From the NCBI GenBank assembly GCA_018398575.1, contig JAGTXZ010000002.1, positions 2,792,501-2,856,500 on the forward strand: a DNA stretch of 64,000 nucleotides. The letters run 5' to 3'. Under the pieces are notes generated by a model. It ran no database searches and was not told the origin of the DNA. It was given only the letters and a program-made list of their open reading frames with translations. Made by a program: the position numbers and the translations under genes. Shown here one piece after another: positions 1-10,151 of the stretch. This DNA is from Ampelomyces quisqualis. Taxonomy: Eukaryota; Ascomycota; Dothideomycetes; Pleosporales; Phaeosphaeriaceae. The first letter of the stretch is position 1. Each line of letters begins with the position of its first letter.

Positions 1-581
1 TCTTCTGCTTCCGCTGGCGCGACCTCATCGTCACTGCCGACGGCCTTCCGCCTACCGATCAGGACATTGTATACCAAGAAGGCGACTTCAAATGGTACAA
101 TGCTACCCAGGAAATCATCCGCCGCAACATCTTTTCCAACCTCAATCCCCTCAAGATCTGCGCGCCCACGATTGTCAGTCAGTTCGCGCGCATGGCTCAC
201 CACCTGCGCTTCTTGTACGTCTACCCGCTCATCGAAACGAATAAGCGCGTTAGACTCGCAAGAAGTCTGGCGAGCGGGTATCTAGACGGCGTAGGCGGAA
301 GGGAAACGGCGCTGAATGCGAAAAAGGGCGAGAACGCGTTTTTGCTTGATGCGTATTTTCCGTTCGATCCGTATGTACTGCCAAAGAGTAAGAGGTGGTT
401 GGAGAGGGATTACAATAGCTGGAAACCGGTGCCGGGGATGCCGGTTGAGAAGGAGGATGATGATGATGGCGAAGACGAAGATGAAGAGGAGGAAAGTGAC
501 TCTGAGCAAGATGCTGGAGCTGATGATGATGATGAAGTACATGACGTTTTGGACGATGGGAGTACGGAAACGAGCCTTTGA
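1..581 (+). CDS. RRN3: RRN3, RNA polymerase I-specific initiation factor (3' part only)
   Basis: The gene enters from the left edge and is read from base 3. The fragment is about 192 codons and ends at the TGA at 579-581. It carries C-terminal RRN3 hallmarks: an N-P-L-K-I-C-A-P block, the HHLRFLYVYPLIE segment and the YFPFDPYVLPKSKRW block that is strongly conserved in fungal Rrn3/TIF-IA. RRN3 bridges RNA polymerase I and the core factor at rDNA promoters in the nucleolus. The last 45 or so residues are a very acidic Asp/Glu tail, common in fungal Rrn3. No intron is seen in this part. It is convergent with the ChaC gene, with about 430 bp between the stops. The 5' end is outside the window. 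Family assignment is firm; the exact boundary of the acidic tail is as read. Confidence 0.88.
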   Translation, partial: FCFRWRDLIVTADGLPPTDQDIVYQEGDFKWYNATQEIIRRNIFSNLNPLKICAPTIVSQFARMAHHLRFLYVYPLIETNKRVRLARSLASGYLDGVGGRETALNAKKGENAFLLDAYFPFDPYVLPKSKRWLERDYNSWKPVPGMPVEKEDDDDGEDEDEEEESDSEQDAGADDDDEVHDVLDDGSTETSL

Positions 582-1012
582 TTCTGTTCACACCCGTTTT
601 TTTTTTGGCAAATCTGTTGGTGGCCGATTTTTGTTTATTTTAAGGCGTCATTTGACGAGCGGCATAGTAACCTGGCGTTAGTATCTGGGCTGGTCAATAT
701 CGTAGACATATCACTGGCGCTGTTTCCCTGCTGGGGCTGTATGTGAGTCCCTAATCACATGCAATGCTATTGGATGGAATGGGGATGACGGCATGCTGGC
801 TGTGATGATTCTCTGGACGTGAAGAGCGAATTGAAAACCGGTTGTATAACCTCACCACTCAAGTTTCCCATCTACACGCCCTGTCTTCATTTGTCAACAT
901 GCCATTCTAGCATTCAGACTGATTGAAATATTTGCCCCATGCGAATCTACAGCACCATCAATCAACCCACACCCATTCTCCATCTCTAGTCATACATCGC
1001 ACTCAGCAATCA
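582..1012. other. convergent 3' intergenic region
   Basis: This 430 bp stretch lies between the RRN3 stop and the ChaC stop. It should hold both 3' UTRs. There is a T10-type tract just after the RRN3 stop (about 597-606). No further gene or repeat is supported. Confidence 0.6.
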
Positions 1013-1957
1013 TCAACCCCGCCCCTCTTCACCCCCTCGTCCCTCCTCTACACCCCCCCTCTCAATCTCCCTACACCTCCTCACCAAATCCTCCACATGT
1101 CCATCCTCCTCGCTCTCCCCGCCCAACCCCCGCAGCGCCTCCCGCAACTCATACAAATACTCCCTATTCTCCCCACTCGGCCCCACACTCTGCACAATCG
1201 TCCTCGCAAGCGCAGCTGGGTCCTGTGCCCCCACGAATTGCGGATTACTCGGGAGGCCAATGTAGACTAGACATTTTTGTCGTGGCAACGAAGACGACGA
1301 CGACGACGGGTAGAACGGCGTGAATTGGATCGAGTAGCCGTTTATTTCGCGTAGGTCGAGGTAGGTTCGCACCGAGGGGATGTGGGGTTTTGGGATGTGG
1401 TATGCTGCGCCCCAGACTCTTGTTGGGGAGGCGTGCTGGTTGGGCATGGAGTTAGTGCGTGGGAAGAGAGGGGGGGAAGCGTCTTACGTCGTCTGTTAAT
1501 GTTGCCCAGTGGGCTTTGTCGATGAGGGTTGCGACGCGGCCGGGGGATTCGGGGGTGCCGCGGTGGTCTTCGCTGGGGGTGCGGGTTAGAAGTGGGGATG
1601 GGAGTGGTTGGGCGCGAAGTGTAGATCGATACCTTGCCTGTGTGAAAGTGTTAGTCAGATGTACGTCTTTCGAGCGTGTGGCGCTTTTATATCCTACCTG
1701 CCAGAAACGTCGAACGTAACCTTCTATGTAGCCGGGTACCCGTTGATCTGGAACAACAATCAGTCCGCTTCATTATCACTCTTCAATATGAAAGAAAAGT
1801 ATACCGTAATGGGGTGGAGGCTTCCATATCAAGCTCCTGTGCCCGGGTCAGCGACGGACTGGGTCAATTCGTAACAGCCAAAAGCTTGCCCATAACCAAA
1901 GAGCCAGAAATCGTCATTGTTACCAAATTCTTCTATCTCTTTCTGATGGTCCGACAT
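1013..1957 (-). CDS. ChaC-like glutathione-specific gamma-glutamylcyclotransferase, six exons with a 5-nt micro-exon
   Basis: ChaC enzymes cleave cytosolic glutathione to 5-oxoproline and Cys-Gly. Exons on the minus strand: 1957-1890, 1836-1805, 1747-1698, 1637-1633 (5 nt), 1572-1488 and 1435-1013, giving 220 aa. The spliced protein shows the family signature in order: FGYGSLIWKPPP (substrate-loop motif FGYGSL), DQRVPGYIEGYVRRFWQ, ASEDHRGTPESPGRV, then TRVWGAAYHIP and YLDLREINGY. The ATG at 1957 has an in-frame TGA three codons upstream. The first intron starts with GC, not GT (TATGG then GCAAGC), and ends CACAG. The micro-exon GCAAG completes FWQ-A-S-EDHRG and is flanked by two 60-nt GT-AG introns, each with a CTAAC branch site. 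The C-terminus is a Glu/Gly/Arg-rich tail. Enzyme family is clear; physiological role is from family knowledge. Confidence 0.88.
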
Positions 1958-2385
1958 GATAGTTCAAAATCGATGGGCGAATATTACCCTCTGCAGATGA
2001 CATGTTATCGCTGCTGAGGGGCAAGAACGAACTAGTGGGGCAGATGGCGCCATGATGCCCTCCCGCGAGAGGCACACACATTCATGTTCAAGGCGCTCTA
2101 TCACCATGTCCTCGATACGTCACCATGTCTGGGTTTCTGCCACGCAACACGAGGAAAAATTCAACACCCCTCGTGTATATCTACAACGCAGAATGTTGAG
2201 CCATCAGCCTCGCATCCACATCACTCTCCCGATCGCTCCTATTAGCAAGGCCTCATTCACCTTCACTACCAAAACAATAATGGAGTGTCAATGCACCGAG
2301 AAGGAGCGGGTGTTAGGTCGAATGAAGAGAGAGTAGTGTGTGCACCTCCTCTACACAGCGGCACTCGCTCTCCGTACTCATCTCG
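1958..2385. other. ChaC upstream region
   Basis: This is intergenic DNA upstream of the ChaC start and downstream of the broken GST. Several short open frames exist but none shows recognisable protein sequence or fungal codon character. Nothing else is supported. Confidence 0.5.
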
Positions 2386-3062
2386 TCACACTTTGTACGT
2401 CTCAGCCAGCGTGGTGTAGCTCAGTTTCCTTGTACTTTCTCCCTCATGCCACGCCGCCCACATTCGGAAAGCCATCAAATTTCTTCTCTGGCGCACACAT
2501 ACGCAGCGCATCGAAGCCATCGTTCCATTTCGTGCAAGATTGGCATATGTCATCCTGGCGTTGACGAGCCATGCTTTGCCCTTGAGTGTGCCGTCGAGAA
2601 AAGAGAGAATGCCCTTCATTTCAGTGACGCAGCGATCGATGGCAGATGGGATGTTTTCGGGGTGGTGGTGGTGGGCGAACCAAGCTGCTTGGCCGAAATA
2701 CGGTCTTTGACCGCTCAATTAGAAGTCGAGCCATTGGTTGCAGAGATGATTTTCTTTGAGGGTGGCGTAGCCTGGTTCGCATTGTATTTTTCGATGAGGT
2801 ATGGCACGATCATGCCAGATTCCCAGAGCGTAAGGTCGGTGCTGGGTCTTCGATCGCTGTCGAGACGTTTTAGGACGAGAAAGCGGTGCGTATTATGGTT
2901 GAGATATACTGAGTGCGCGGCCGTTAGGGTTGACGTCGACGAAGGGCTTTTGTTTGATTGTTTCAACGCTGATTGAATTGAACTCGTAAGGCAGGCCGAG
3001 CTGCTCGAGAATCAAGACTGGCTTCCACCGGTTTGCGCCAGAACCTGGAGAACTATCGGCAC
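2386..3062 (-). pseudogene. broken glutathione S-transferase (Ure2p/GTT-like)
   Basis: GST similarity is clear but spread over different frames on the minus strand. The N-terminal thioredoxin-fold part reads NRWKPVLILEQLGLPYEF...FVDVNPNGR (about 3050-2920). After a plausible intron (donor GTATAT, acceptor CGACAG) it continues with IEDPSTDLTLWESGMIVPYL, the glutathione-binding ESG region. It then shifts frame before LKENHLCNQWLDF, meets an in-frame TAA, continues SGQRPYFGQAAWFAHHHP...LDGTLKGKAWLV, and shifts frame twice more near WNDGFDALRMCAPEKKFDG and AAWHE. At least three frameshifts and one nonsense codon argue against one sequencing error. No clear ATG or first exon is visible upstream. 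Ancestral family would be the fungal GST with Ure2p-like N-domain, used in detoxification. Confidence 0.8.
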
Positions 3063-3408
3063 CTGTGGCTGAGGGCAAACAACTATACTCACTTGAAGGG
3101 CAGTATGTCTTCAAGAGCACGTGAAATTCGTGTCTGATCGATCGCGAATAATCTCGAGGTTCGCGAGCGTATACGCAAGTACACTCACCACAAGTGAACG
3201 GTCGCGTCCAAGAAGACACGAGGTAGCACTTCATACTTCTCATGCAATCTAATCCGTGAGCATCAAGAATAGCAGAGCATGATCATTGGGTTCTTCAATC
3301 CAGTATAGAAGCAGCGAATAATCTCTGTAGAATGCACGCTTTTTATTTATATAGGAAAGGTGAGAGGTTAATTACCCGTTCACAGCGAGGCGTAGAACCA
3401 TAGCAACC

Positions 3409-4465
3409 CTATGTTGCCGTCGATCTAGGCGTCCAGACGGTGACTTCGCGGACCTCTTTGCTAGTGACTATTCGGTTACCTTTCCTGGTCGCAAGTTTAA
3501 GCTCGAAGGCGACCACAAAATCCATATCACCCTGAGATGAGAGGTCGAACATGCCCCATGTCTGGAGCAGGTTCCACGCGTTTTCCGCGTGACTAGACAC
3601 GTCAGTGTCATCAAAACCGAAAAAGCGATCCTTGCAGAGTATACGGAATATGATAGGGTTGGCCTGTTTACTGAATATAGCCTTTATGGTTACGCTGTTG
3701 CTGCGGATAGCATCTAGCCAACCTGGGGTGTTGTTGAAGATTATTCTTTTCAAAATATCGGTTCGTTCGATGAGCTGGTGCTGATAGGTCACCCAGTCCT
3801 CGGGCTCTATGTCGTCGGGTACACAGGTGCATTCCTCGACAACGTTCTCGTAGTCTTCCTCTCCACGGTCGTGCGCCTCTTTTTCGTTTATGCAGTACCA
3901 ACAACGGTCATTCGATCGACTGTAACCGAAGGCAATTTTCCAAGGTACGAACTGAATTTCAGTGCCAGGACTGTGCACGTGCATACGAAGCATGGCAGTG
4001 AGATCATGGTCAAAGTCCTCCAGATCATCCTGACCCGATTCCCACTCGATTTGAACTCGTTTCGGGGCGTACTTCAGATCTCCCACATCGTGGAAGAAGG
4101 TTCCCATAAAATACTTCAACGAGTCTATCGAGGCAAGCATGTTGAGACTGCGTAGCCAGAGCGGGCGGTATTCGGCACGAATCTGTCGGCAGACGTACAT
4201 TAATCCGAAATATTTCCAGGTGCGCTCTCCCCATGGCCTGACCGGTTTCATGACAGTAGGTCGAGGCGCGTATTCAAGACTATCATGGTTCTCTGAGGCG
4301 AACTCGTAGATCCGGTTGCGTAACTCTGCAAAATGTAAGCCGCTGTTTTGCAAATGAACATTTTCGCCATCTGGTACCTGGAGGCAGTTCCAAGAGCCGG
4401 CACCGATCGTCGGTCAAGTAACCAGTACAGAGATCACTCTTTGATCGGATACCCTTACGCATCAT
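3409..4465 (-). CDS. unnamed fungal protein with LRNRIYEF-type N-terminal motif (F-box-like family)
   Basis: Two exons, 4465-4378 and 4325-3409, give 334 aa. The 52-nt intron (GTACCAG...TTTTGCAG) restores the block LLELPPELRNRIYEFA, which is typical of a large, poorly characterised group of Pezizomycotina proteins related to F-box-like proteins. Next come VCRQIRAEYRPLW, then a Trp/Cys-rich middle with CWYC and CTC. No transmembrane segment or signal peptide is seen. The ATG at 4465 is the first in-frame ATG. The same frame is open upstream to about 4663 without an ATG, and it contains a strong donor (GTAAGTGAGG) and an acceptor (CTTACAG) bounding a 45-nt intron, so an additional upstream exon is possible. 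Function is not known. The AT-rich island begins about 130 bp upstream of that extension. Confidence 0.68.
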
Positions 4466-4784
4466 CTTGCTGCAACGCCGCCCACTTTCACCTGATGTGT
4501 CGCCGCTCGGAGACTCATCACGACCCCGCTTGGCAGCAGCTCGACTGTTACGCTGTAAGCTTGGTTTCAGCAGGGCCAGAATATCGACCTCACTTACGTC
4601 CTTGGCGCCATACTTGAGGTGGGCGCAAATATTGAATGTAGCTGGTTGTTGTTCAATTGTCAAATGCCACGTGCATCTGTCGTACGGAAAAATCAGTAAG
4701 GTCTTGGCGCGCTTGAACGAGCGCGCTCCCTCCCCCGCGCCCTCTTCCCCGCCCCTTACTTTTATAACCTTTTTTAGCCACAGG

Positions 4785-5295
4785 AATTCTCTGTTAAAGT
4801 GAAGCTACTAAGACAATACAGTACTATAATTTTTCCTATACAGCTATTACAAAATAGGAATTTGATTTTTATAAGCTTAAGTAAGTAGTTACTAGTAGCT
4901 TACTAAGTTACTAGCTCTCAGTAATTACGTAGAATTAAGTAGAACACTTCTACCTAAGATGTATTAGAAGCCTAACTATTAGATATAAGTAATCTATTCC
5001 AACTTTATAGCTAATACCTATTCTTAAAATCTATCTAAGATTCTAGTAGACTAGGTAATTAGACTTTAGATTAAGGAATTAAAATAATAATTCAATTAGG
5101 CCTTTTTAAGGTATTTAAATAGTTTAGTACTTTATGTTATTGTTAGACATAAAAAGGCTTTGCTAACATAAAGAAATATAGTACTCTTCTTTTTAGGAAC
5201 ATTAGCTGTTACATTAGTAATAAATAAGTATATTATAACTGTATTAGAATTTAGAAATAGACCTACTCTAGATGTTGCATTTGCCTATCTTAGGA
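4785..5295. repeat. AT-rich RIP-type island
   Basis: A sharp 0.5 kb drop in GC within otherwise balanced DNA. The stretch is full of TA-rich words such as ctagta, ttagta and taagta, and has almost no TGA, TGG, TCA or CCA. This is the same signature as the large AT-rich block after 32.5 kb. It is probably a mutated transposon fragment. No coding relic can be recognised. Confidence 0.65.
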
Positions 5296-6161
5296 GAACG
5301 GAGCGCGCGCTTGTTTAAATGCTCCAAATCTTCCCTGATTTTGGCATACAACACGGGTCTAGCGCCAAGCCTGGTGAGCCGTGCCGAAAAATGACATCAG
5401 TTGGGGCCTCGATCCCTACACTACCCCATGACTGCAAGCACTCACGATGCCGCGATCAATAGTCCCATGTATTCAAGAACTGCCTACAAGACATTTCCAG
5501 ATTTTTGCGTCGATGAACTGCATCAGACTTGGAACCAGCCAATCCCAAATGATTGCATTCGGGGGTGTCCTCCGTCCCGTTTGTCTCGGAAGGCGATTGG
5601 ACGTTCATGCAATCTGTGCAATCGTTTCGGTCTACAATACAAGGTGAATTATTGCGATGTCCTTGACATTAACGGTTGGTCTCCAAAGAAAGAGGCTCTG
5701 TTGTGATTCTTCCCACAGAACCGTCTACAAGTAAAAGCGTGGCGTTGGTGGTTGTTTTGATACATGTTAAGACTGGACCGTACGCTGGACCGTACACTGC
5801 AGAGATCATCACGTCGTCTATGAGGCACTTCCAATACATTTGTTTGCCATAGTCATGGTGGAGAAACATGGTCGAGGCGCGTCAGGTTAAGACGCAATCA
5901 CGCTTTCTTCGTAACTTCTTACTAGCCGTTATCGGACTCATACACGGTGAATGACAGCCATTGCCAACAGGTGAAAGGCACATCGCGATGCACGAGCAAA
6001 CAACTCCCGTGCTAAGAGTTTTCATGATCGCAGAAACGCTGTTGAGACCCTCTCCTCTTCGACGTTCCTTTTGCGCCGTCCGTCACAACCCATTCCCTCT
6101 CCTGTGGGAAATAAGCCTCTTGATCGCAAGCCTGCAAGAACTCTCCGCCTCGGCCCTTCGT
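5296..6161. other. intergenic, no supported gene
   Basis: Composition returns to normal here. A 101-codon open frame (5401-5706) and its shadows have no recognisable domain. The stretch serves as upstream region of the SAP-domain gene. Confidence 0.45.
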
Positions 6162-7038
6162 ATGAACTACTACCCATGCTCCACCGGAGAGCTTCGTCTC
6201 GAACTCCAGCGGCGCGGTCTTGCAGTGGATGGTACTCATGATGAACTAAGCGAGGTGCTCGAGAAGGACGACAAGGACCGAGGAGCAGAGACCACGACTG
6301 TGACCACTATGGAGCTCCATCCTGAAGCACAGCGCAACCTTAATTTGGCATCCGATTCTGCCTGGTTTGGGCAGACAGCACCAGTCAGTCTGTTAGTGAA
6401 CGAGAGTGGGAATTTTCAGAATTGTTGTGGCCCCTTGAAAAGCATACTGATGATTGGCAGGGATTGTGTACTGGAACATGAATACTTTCTTCCCCAGCAT
6501 ACAGCTCTTTTTCGAGTCCGGCCTTTCGTGTACGATCAGCGCTGGACGCCGCTCGGACTCTATCGTCTGTCTCGATCCCATACTTCGCTTCCGCTTGACG
6601 GACTGTACGCATGAAGAGGATGGACGTCTTGTCAAGACGCTGAGGCCTGACAAGTTCGCGCGATCTGTTGTCGGGATCGCCATCAAAGAAGCCACCATCG
6701 CGAATCGCATTAGTGTTGCTGTGAAGCCGCGCGCGCAGCCGGGAGAAGCTCCCAGCACACACCTCGGCGAGGCAATAATTGGACAAGAGGAACACACAGT
6801 AGTCGGGTTGAGACTTGAAGGTATGGTAGAAATGGCGTACGTGTATGGGAGAGTCAAGGACTCATTCTTAGGCCAACATAGACCCTGGGTTGATGTAAGG
6901 CCCGGAGGACTGAGAGAAGATGTGCCACTGCCTTCTCTTGTATCCTCGCAAATCAAGGCGGAATCAGGAGCCAGGATTCCGATTGTGCTGAAGGACAGCC
7001 AGATCAGCCTTGTCAAAAACATCGGGTCGAAAGAGTGA
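6162..7038 (+). CDS. SAP-domain protein of unknown function
   Basis: Two exons, 6162-6391 and 6498-7038, give 256 aa. Residues about 5-40 read as a SAP motif (YPCSTGELRLELQRRGLAVD...LSEVLEKDDK), a helix-turn-helix fold that binds AT-rich DNA or RNA in nuclear proteins. The donor GTTAGT (6392) and acceptor TTCCCCAG (6497) with a CTGAT branch site put the second exon in the long open frame; the other nearby acceptor at 6460 would lead to an early stop. The second exon (IQLFFESGLS to the C-terminus) contains a repeated hydrophobic/charged pattern but no known domain. The nearest gene downstream is the EthD gene, 680 bp away on the same strand. Start ATG is the one immediately before the SAP motif. 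Role unknown; nucleic-acid binding is inferred from the SAP motif only. Confidence 0.62.
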
Positions 7039-7716
7039 TGAGTTTGTGGGGCGGAGGGTCAGTACCAATGTATTTGATCCATTCGGCGATTTCTCCCGAT
7101 GAGGGTGTGCAGCGTATACATCGCAACTCGCGTTTCATATGTAATCAGAATAGTGCATATCTTGCGCGGCAAAAAATCTGAGCGGAGAGTTGGTGATGGC
7201 ACCCTACCTATTTCAGAAGGCCTCTCTAGGACATTATCGTGATACAGACAGGAACAATTGCAGACAAAACATGTGTCCTGGAGAGCCTTAACGATAGTCA
7301 AGGTACCTCCACTCAGGGAAAATTCTCTAACGTAACTGCTGATTAGCACCAAACCCATCGGGCCTTCTGGTGGTCCACACTCCTCGAGAGAGAGTGCTAA
7401 CACATCTGGTCTTGGTGAAGCAGGTAAGCTAGTCGAGCAGCCCGACACTAAGCCGCCAGGACGGCGTGGAATTTCCGCCGAAGTTCACGAATAGCTTCGG
7501 ATAATTGTATGATATAGTGCACGGATGTAAGGAACTCAGAGTGGGGCTGCTTGAGGACCATGATACCCGCTGGTATAAAGTAAGGCTTAATGCTCATTCA
7601 CTTTGGCATATAACAACTCGTCACTACAAAGAGATTTAGGTCAGTCAGTTGCATTCTATTGCGCCCCTCGGCTTACCTGTAGTCGAGAATAGCACCAAAT
7701 CACAATCACCTTCAAA
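7039..7716. other. intergenic, EthD upstream region
   Basis: A 129-codon open frame on the minus strand (7059-7448) has no recognisable similarity and lacks supporting context. The last 150 bp before 7717 are the likely promoter and 5' UTR of the EthD gene. Nothing else is supported. Confidence 0.45.
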
Positions 7717-8034
7717 ATGGCCGGAGCTCAAGTCATCGTCGCGTACCCTCGCAAGGAGGGCTCCAAGTTCAACAAAGAATATTACCTTTCAACGCACATG
7801 CCCCTTGCCGCAAAGCACTGGAAGAAGCACGGCATGAAGTCTTACATCGTCACAGAGCTCAGCGAGGATGATCCTTACACATACGCCGTTGTGATCGAAT
7901 TCGAAAGCGCCGAGGGCTGGGGAGCAGCAGCCACGGATCCTAACACCAAGGACGTCATGGAGGATGTTCCCAACTTCAGCAACGAGCAACCGATATTGCT
8001 CTCTGGTGGCGTAATCAGTAGGGAGTCGGTTTAG
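7717..8034 (+). CDS. EthD-domain (dimeric alpha-beta barrel) protein
   Basis: A single-exon gene of 105 aa with a good start context (CAAAATGGCC). The protein begins with a strand, VIVAYPRK, then EGSKFNKEYYLSTHMPLAAKHWKKHGMKSY, the typical EthD/ferredoxin-like pattern with the conserved Tyr-x-x-x-His-x-Pro-Leu. It ends with VPNFSNEQPILLSGGVI. The usual family length is 95-110 aa, so it is complete. Such proteins form dimeric alpha-beta barrels; fungal members often sit in polyketide or aromatic-degradation clusters as small cyclases or accessory enzymes. Here it lies next to a dead acyl-CoA ligase and an alpha/beta hydrolase, which fits a decayed small pathway (inference). The exact substrate is unknown. 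Confidence 0.85.
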   Translation: MAGAQVIVAYPRKEGSKFNKEYYLSTHMPLAAKHWKKHGMKSYIVTELSEDDPYTYAVVIEFESAEGWGAAATDPNTKDVMEDVPNFSNEQPILLSGGVISRESV

Positions 8035-8695
8035 AATTATCTTGTTCGTGACGGAGGGCAAATCCTGAAGTGGGTCCTGGCGGGCACGCGGGGTACCATA
8101 GAGGGGTAGCTTGCTTGCTTCCGAGGTATCCTCGGGTGGCAGCGCATCCCCGTCCTTCCCTCATGGCTTGGCTGACATTGTGCCGTCAATTCAATAGACA
8201 AATGCGCCAAATGGCTCCTTTTGGAATGTGTTTTCTGCTTTATTGCAGACTTCGCTAGCATTTCGTTCTAGGGTAGGATAATTTAGCCTCCCAAGCCGCA
8301 ATCACCATGCCTTTCCTAGCCAAACATCGCATCAGCGTCCCAAACAGTGATCTTCTTTCTTGGACATTCGATGAAGAGAAGATCAAAATGTGGCCCTGAA
8401 AGTAGGATGGAGTACTCCGTAATGTAGTTAACATACCAAGATTTATGTTGATGCTGTCGATCCACAGCGTACTATCAACTCAAATCATGCAAGAATCAGT
8501 ACAAGAAAGCTACATGCCAGCTTCACAGCTATAGGGCTTCGAGAATACGATTGCGTTTGCATGCTATCGTTCAATGACGTGAGACTCTCCTTGCCTTCAT
8601 CAAATCTGCATTCTGCCAAACAACTGCATGAAACGACCACGAGAGATACATTCACTAAAGGTGCACCCAAATAATACGCCTAGATCTACTACTCT
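8035..8695. other. intergenic, no supported gene
   Basis: Short open frames on both strands show no recognisable sequence. The motif ggagtactccgta (about 8410-8422) is a small palindromic word also seen as tacggagtacgga near 23.43 kb. Nothing else is supported. Confidence 0.45.
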
Positions 8696-10115
8696 ATCGC
8701 CTTTGTTGAGACAATCTCGTTTGGTGGAATTTTCGCTCGTGTCAATCAATCGCATACCCCAGACGAGTTCACACACGCATTCAAGACCGCTGAAGTCAAG
8801 GCATTGATAGTTAAGGCTGAACTCCTCCTAGATGCTTTCAAGGCCATAGCGCAAGGCAAAATTTCACGCTCTCGTAGCTTCGTCTTCGATCACCATAATT
8901 TTGTTAGTGTGCTATGGAAAGACAGTCAAGTACGGGGAGAAGGTCTTGATAGCGAAGATCGCTGGGGTAATTGCAGGAGCTGGCGATACTTGATGAGCCA
9001 TGTCGAGAATGAACGGCAGAGATAGATTGATGAAAAGCGAAGCAAAGAGACTGTCGCTGGGTGGTTGTTCAACGGCAGTACCACAGGGCTGCCGAAGGCT
9101 GTGGAGATGACACACTACAATTTCATCGCGCAACATACAATGGCCCAAGAATGCAAGCCGAGAGACTATAATGTGAGTCATCAGATATCTCAGTATCACC
9201 CATGTCAGTGTATTTGAGAATAACTATGCTAACATGTTCAAAGTCGTCAGGCTACTTTGCATGCCCATGTTTCATTTCAGCATTGCTCTGCGAACACACA
9301 CAAGTCCTTTATGCGGCGCCATAAAGACATATGTCATGCGTAGATTCGAGCTTGAATTATGGATGTGCAACATTAAACGCTTCCAGATCACAGAAGCAAA
9401 CATGGTGCCACCGATGGTTATCCAGGTCATCCATCAACTCACCCTTGAATAAGACATACTAACTCGCGACTACATGAAACTCGTGCGTAGGTGCTGCTCC
9501 ACTTGCAGCTGAACCACAAGCTCGCTATAAGGCTCTCCTTCGACTAGATACACCTTTCAATCAAGTTTGGGGTATAAGTGAAACCAGTTGCATTGCGATA
9601 CTGGTACACTATCCGGGACATGATTTCATTGGATCTATCTGTCGCTTCTTGCCAAATCACGACGATAAGTTTATCGATTGGCATGGGACGAGGATGGATA
9701 CTTCAACACTGGCGACTTTGCAAAGCGAAGGAAAGATAGTAGGCTACAGTACATTGTTGATTGCAAAAAGGAGCTTATCAACGTTCAAGGCTTCCAAGTT
9801 GCTCCAGCTGAGCTTGAAGGCGTCTTGTTGTCTGATGTGGACATTAGCGACGCTGCAGTAATCGGCATATTTGCCGGTGTCGCTGATGCAAGGGCACGAG
9901 ATCAATGCATAGAATTGCCGCATGCATTCATCTTTCCAAAGCAGGACATGAACGAAGCCGATATGCAAAGTTACATGAAGGATAGGCTGGCAGGTCATAA
10001 GCAATTAGTGGGTGGAATGGAATTCGTCGATGCGATACCGAAGAATGCAGCGGGCAAGATACTGAAGAAAAACCTGAAGCGAATTGCCAAGCAAGAGATA
10101 GGTACCAAGCTGTAA
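8696..10115 (+). pseudogene. decayed AMP-binding acyl-CoA ligase (4-coumarate-CoA-ligase-like)
   Basis: Adenylate-forming enzyme similarity runs left to right but is broken. Seen in order: ISFGGIFARVNQSHTP...FKTAEVKALIVKAELLLDA (about 8720-8850); a nonsense TAG just before KETVAGWLFNGSTTGLPKAV, the phosphate-binding loop (about 9025-9110); CMPMFHFSIALRTHTS...TEANMVPPMVIQV ending at a TAA (9450); then GAAPLAAEPQARYKALLRLD...QVWGISETSCIAI (motif for adenine binding, about 9490-9600); and, after a frameshift plus an apparent deletion of the hinge-proximal segment, WDEDGYFNTGDFAKRR...ELINVQGFQVAPAELEG to the C-terminal PKNAAGKILKKNL. The catalytic Lys near the C-terminus is still present. Several independent lesions mark it as a pseudogene. 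The original would have activated an aromatic or fatty acid with ATP and CoA. It ends about 40 bp from the convergent hydrolase. Confidence 0.85.
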
Positions 10116-10151
10116 CAGCTTTTCCGTGAAAGTCGATTGTAGTAGTAGAAA

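Noticed and set aside
250..591. Minus-strand frames opposite the RRN3 3' end
   Set aside because: They are His/Leu-rich shadows of the acidic Asp/Glu tail on the real strand.
5401..5706. 101-codon plus-strand frame
   Set aside because: No domain, no splice context, and it lies beside a mutated island.
6393..7022. 209-codon minus-strand frame over the SAP-protein gene
   Set aside because: The plus strand gives a spliced protein with a SAP motif and good splice sites, so the minus frame is a shadow.
7059..7448. 129-codon minus-strand frame
   Set aside because: No recognisable sequence and no supporting context; kept as intergenic.
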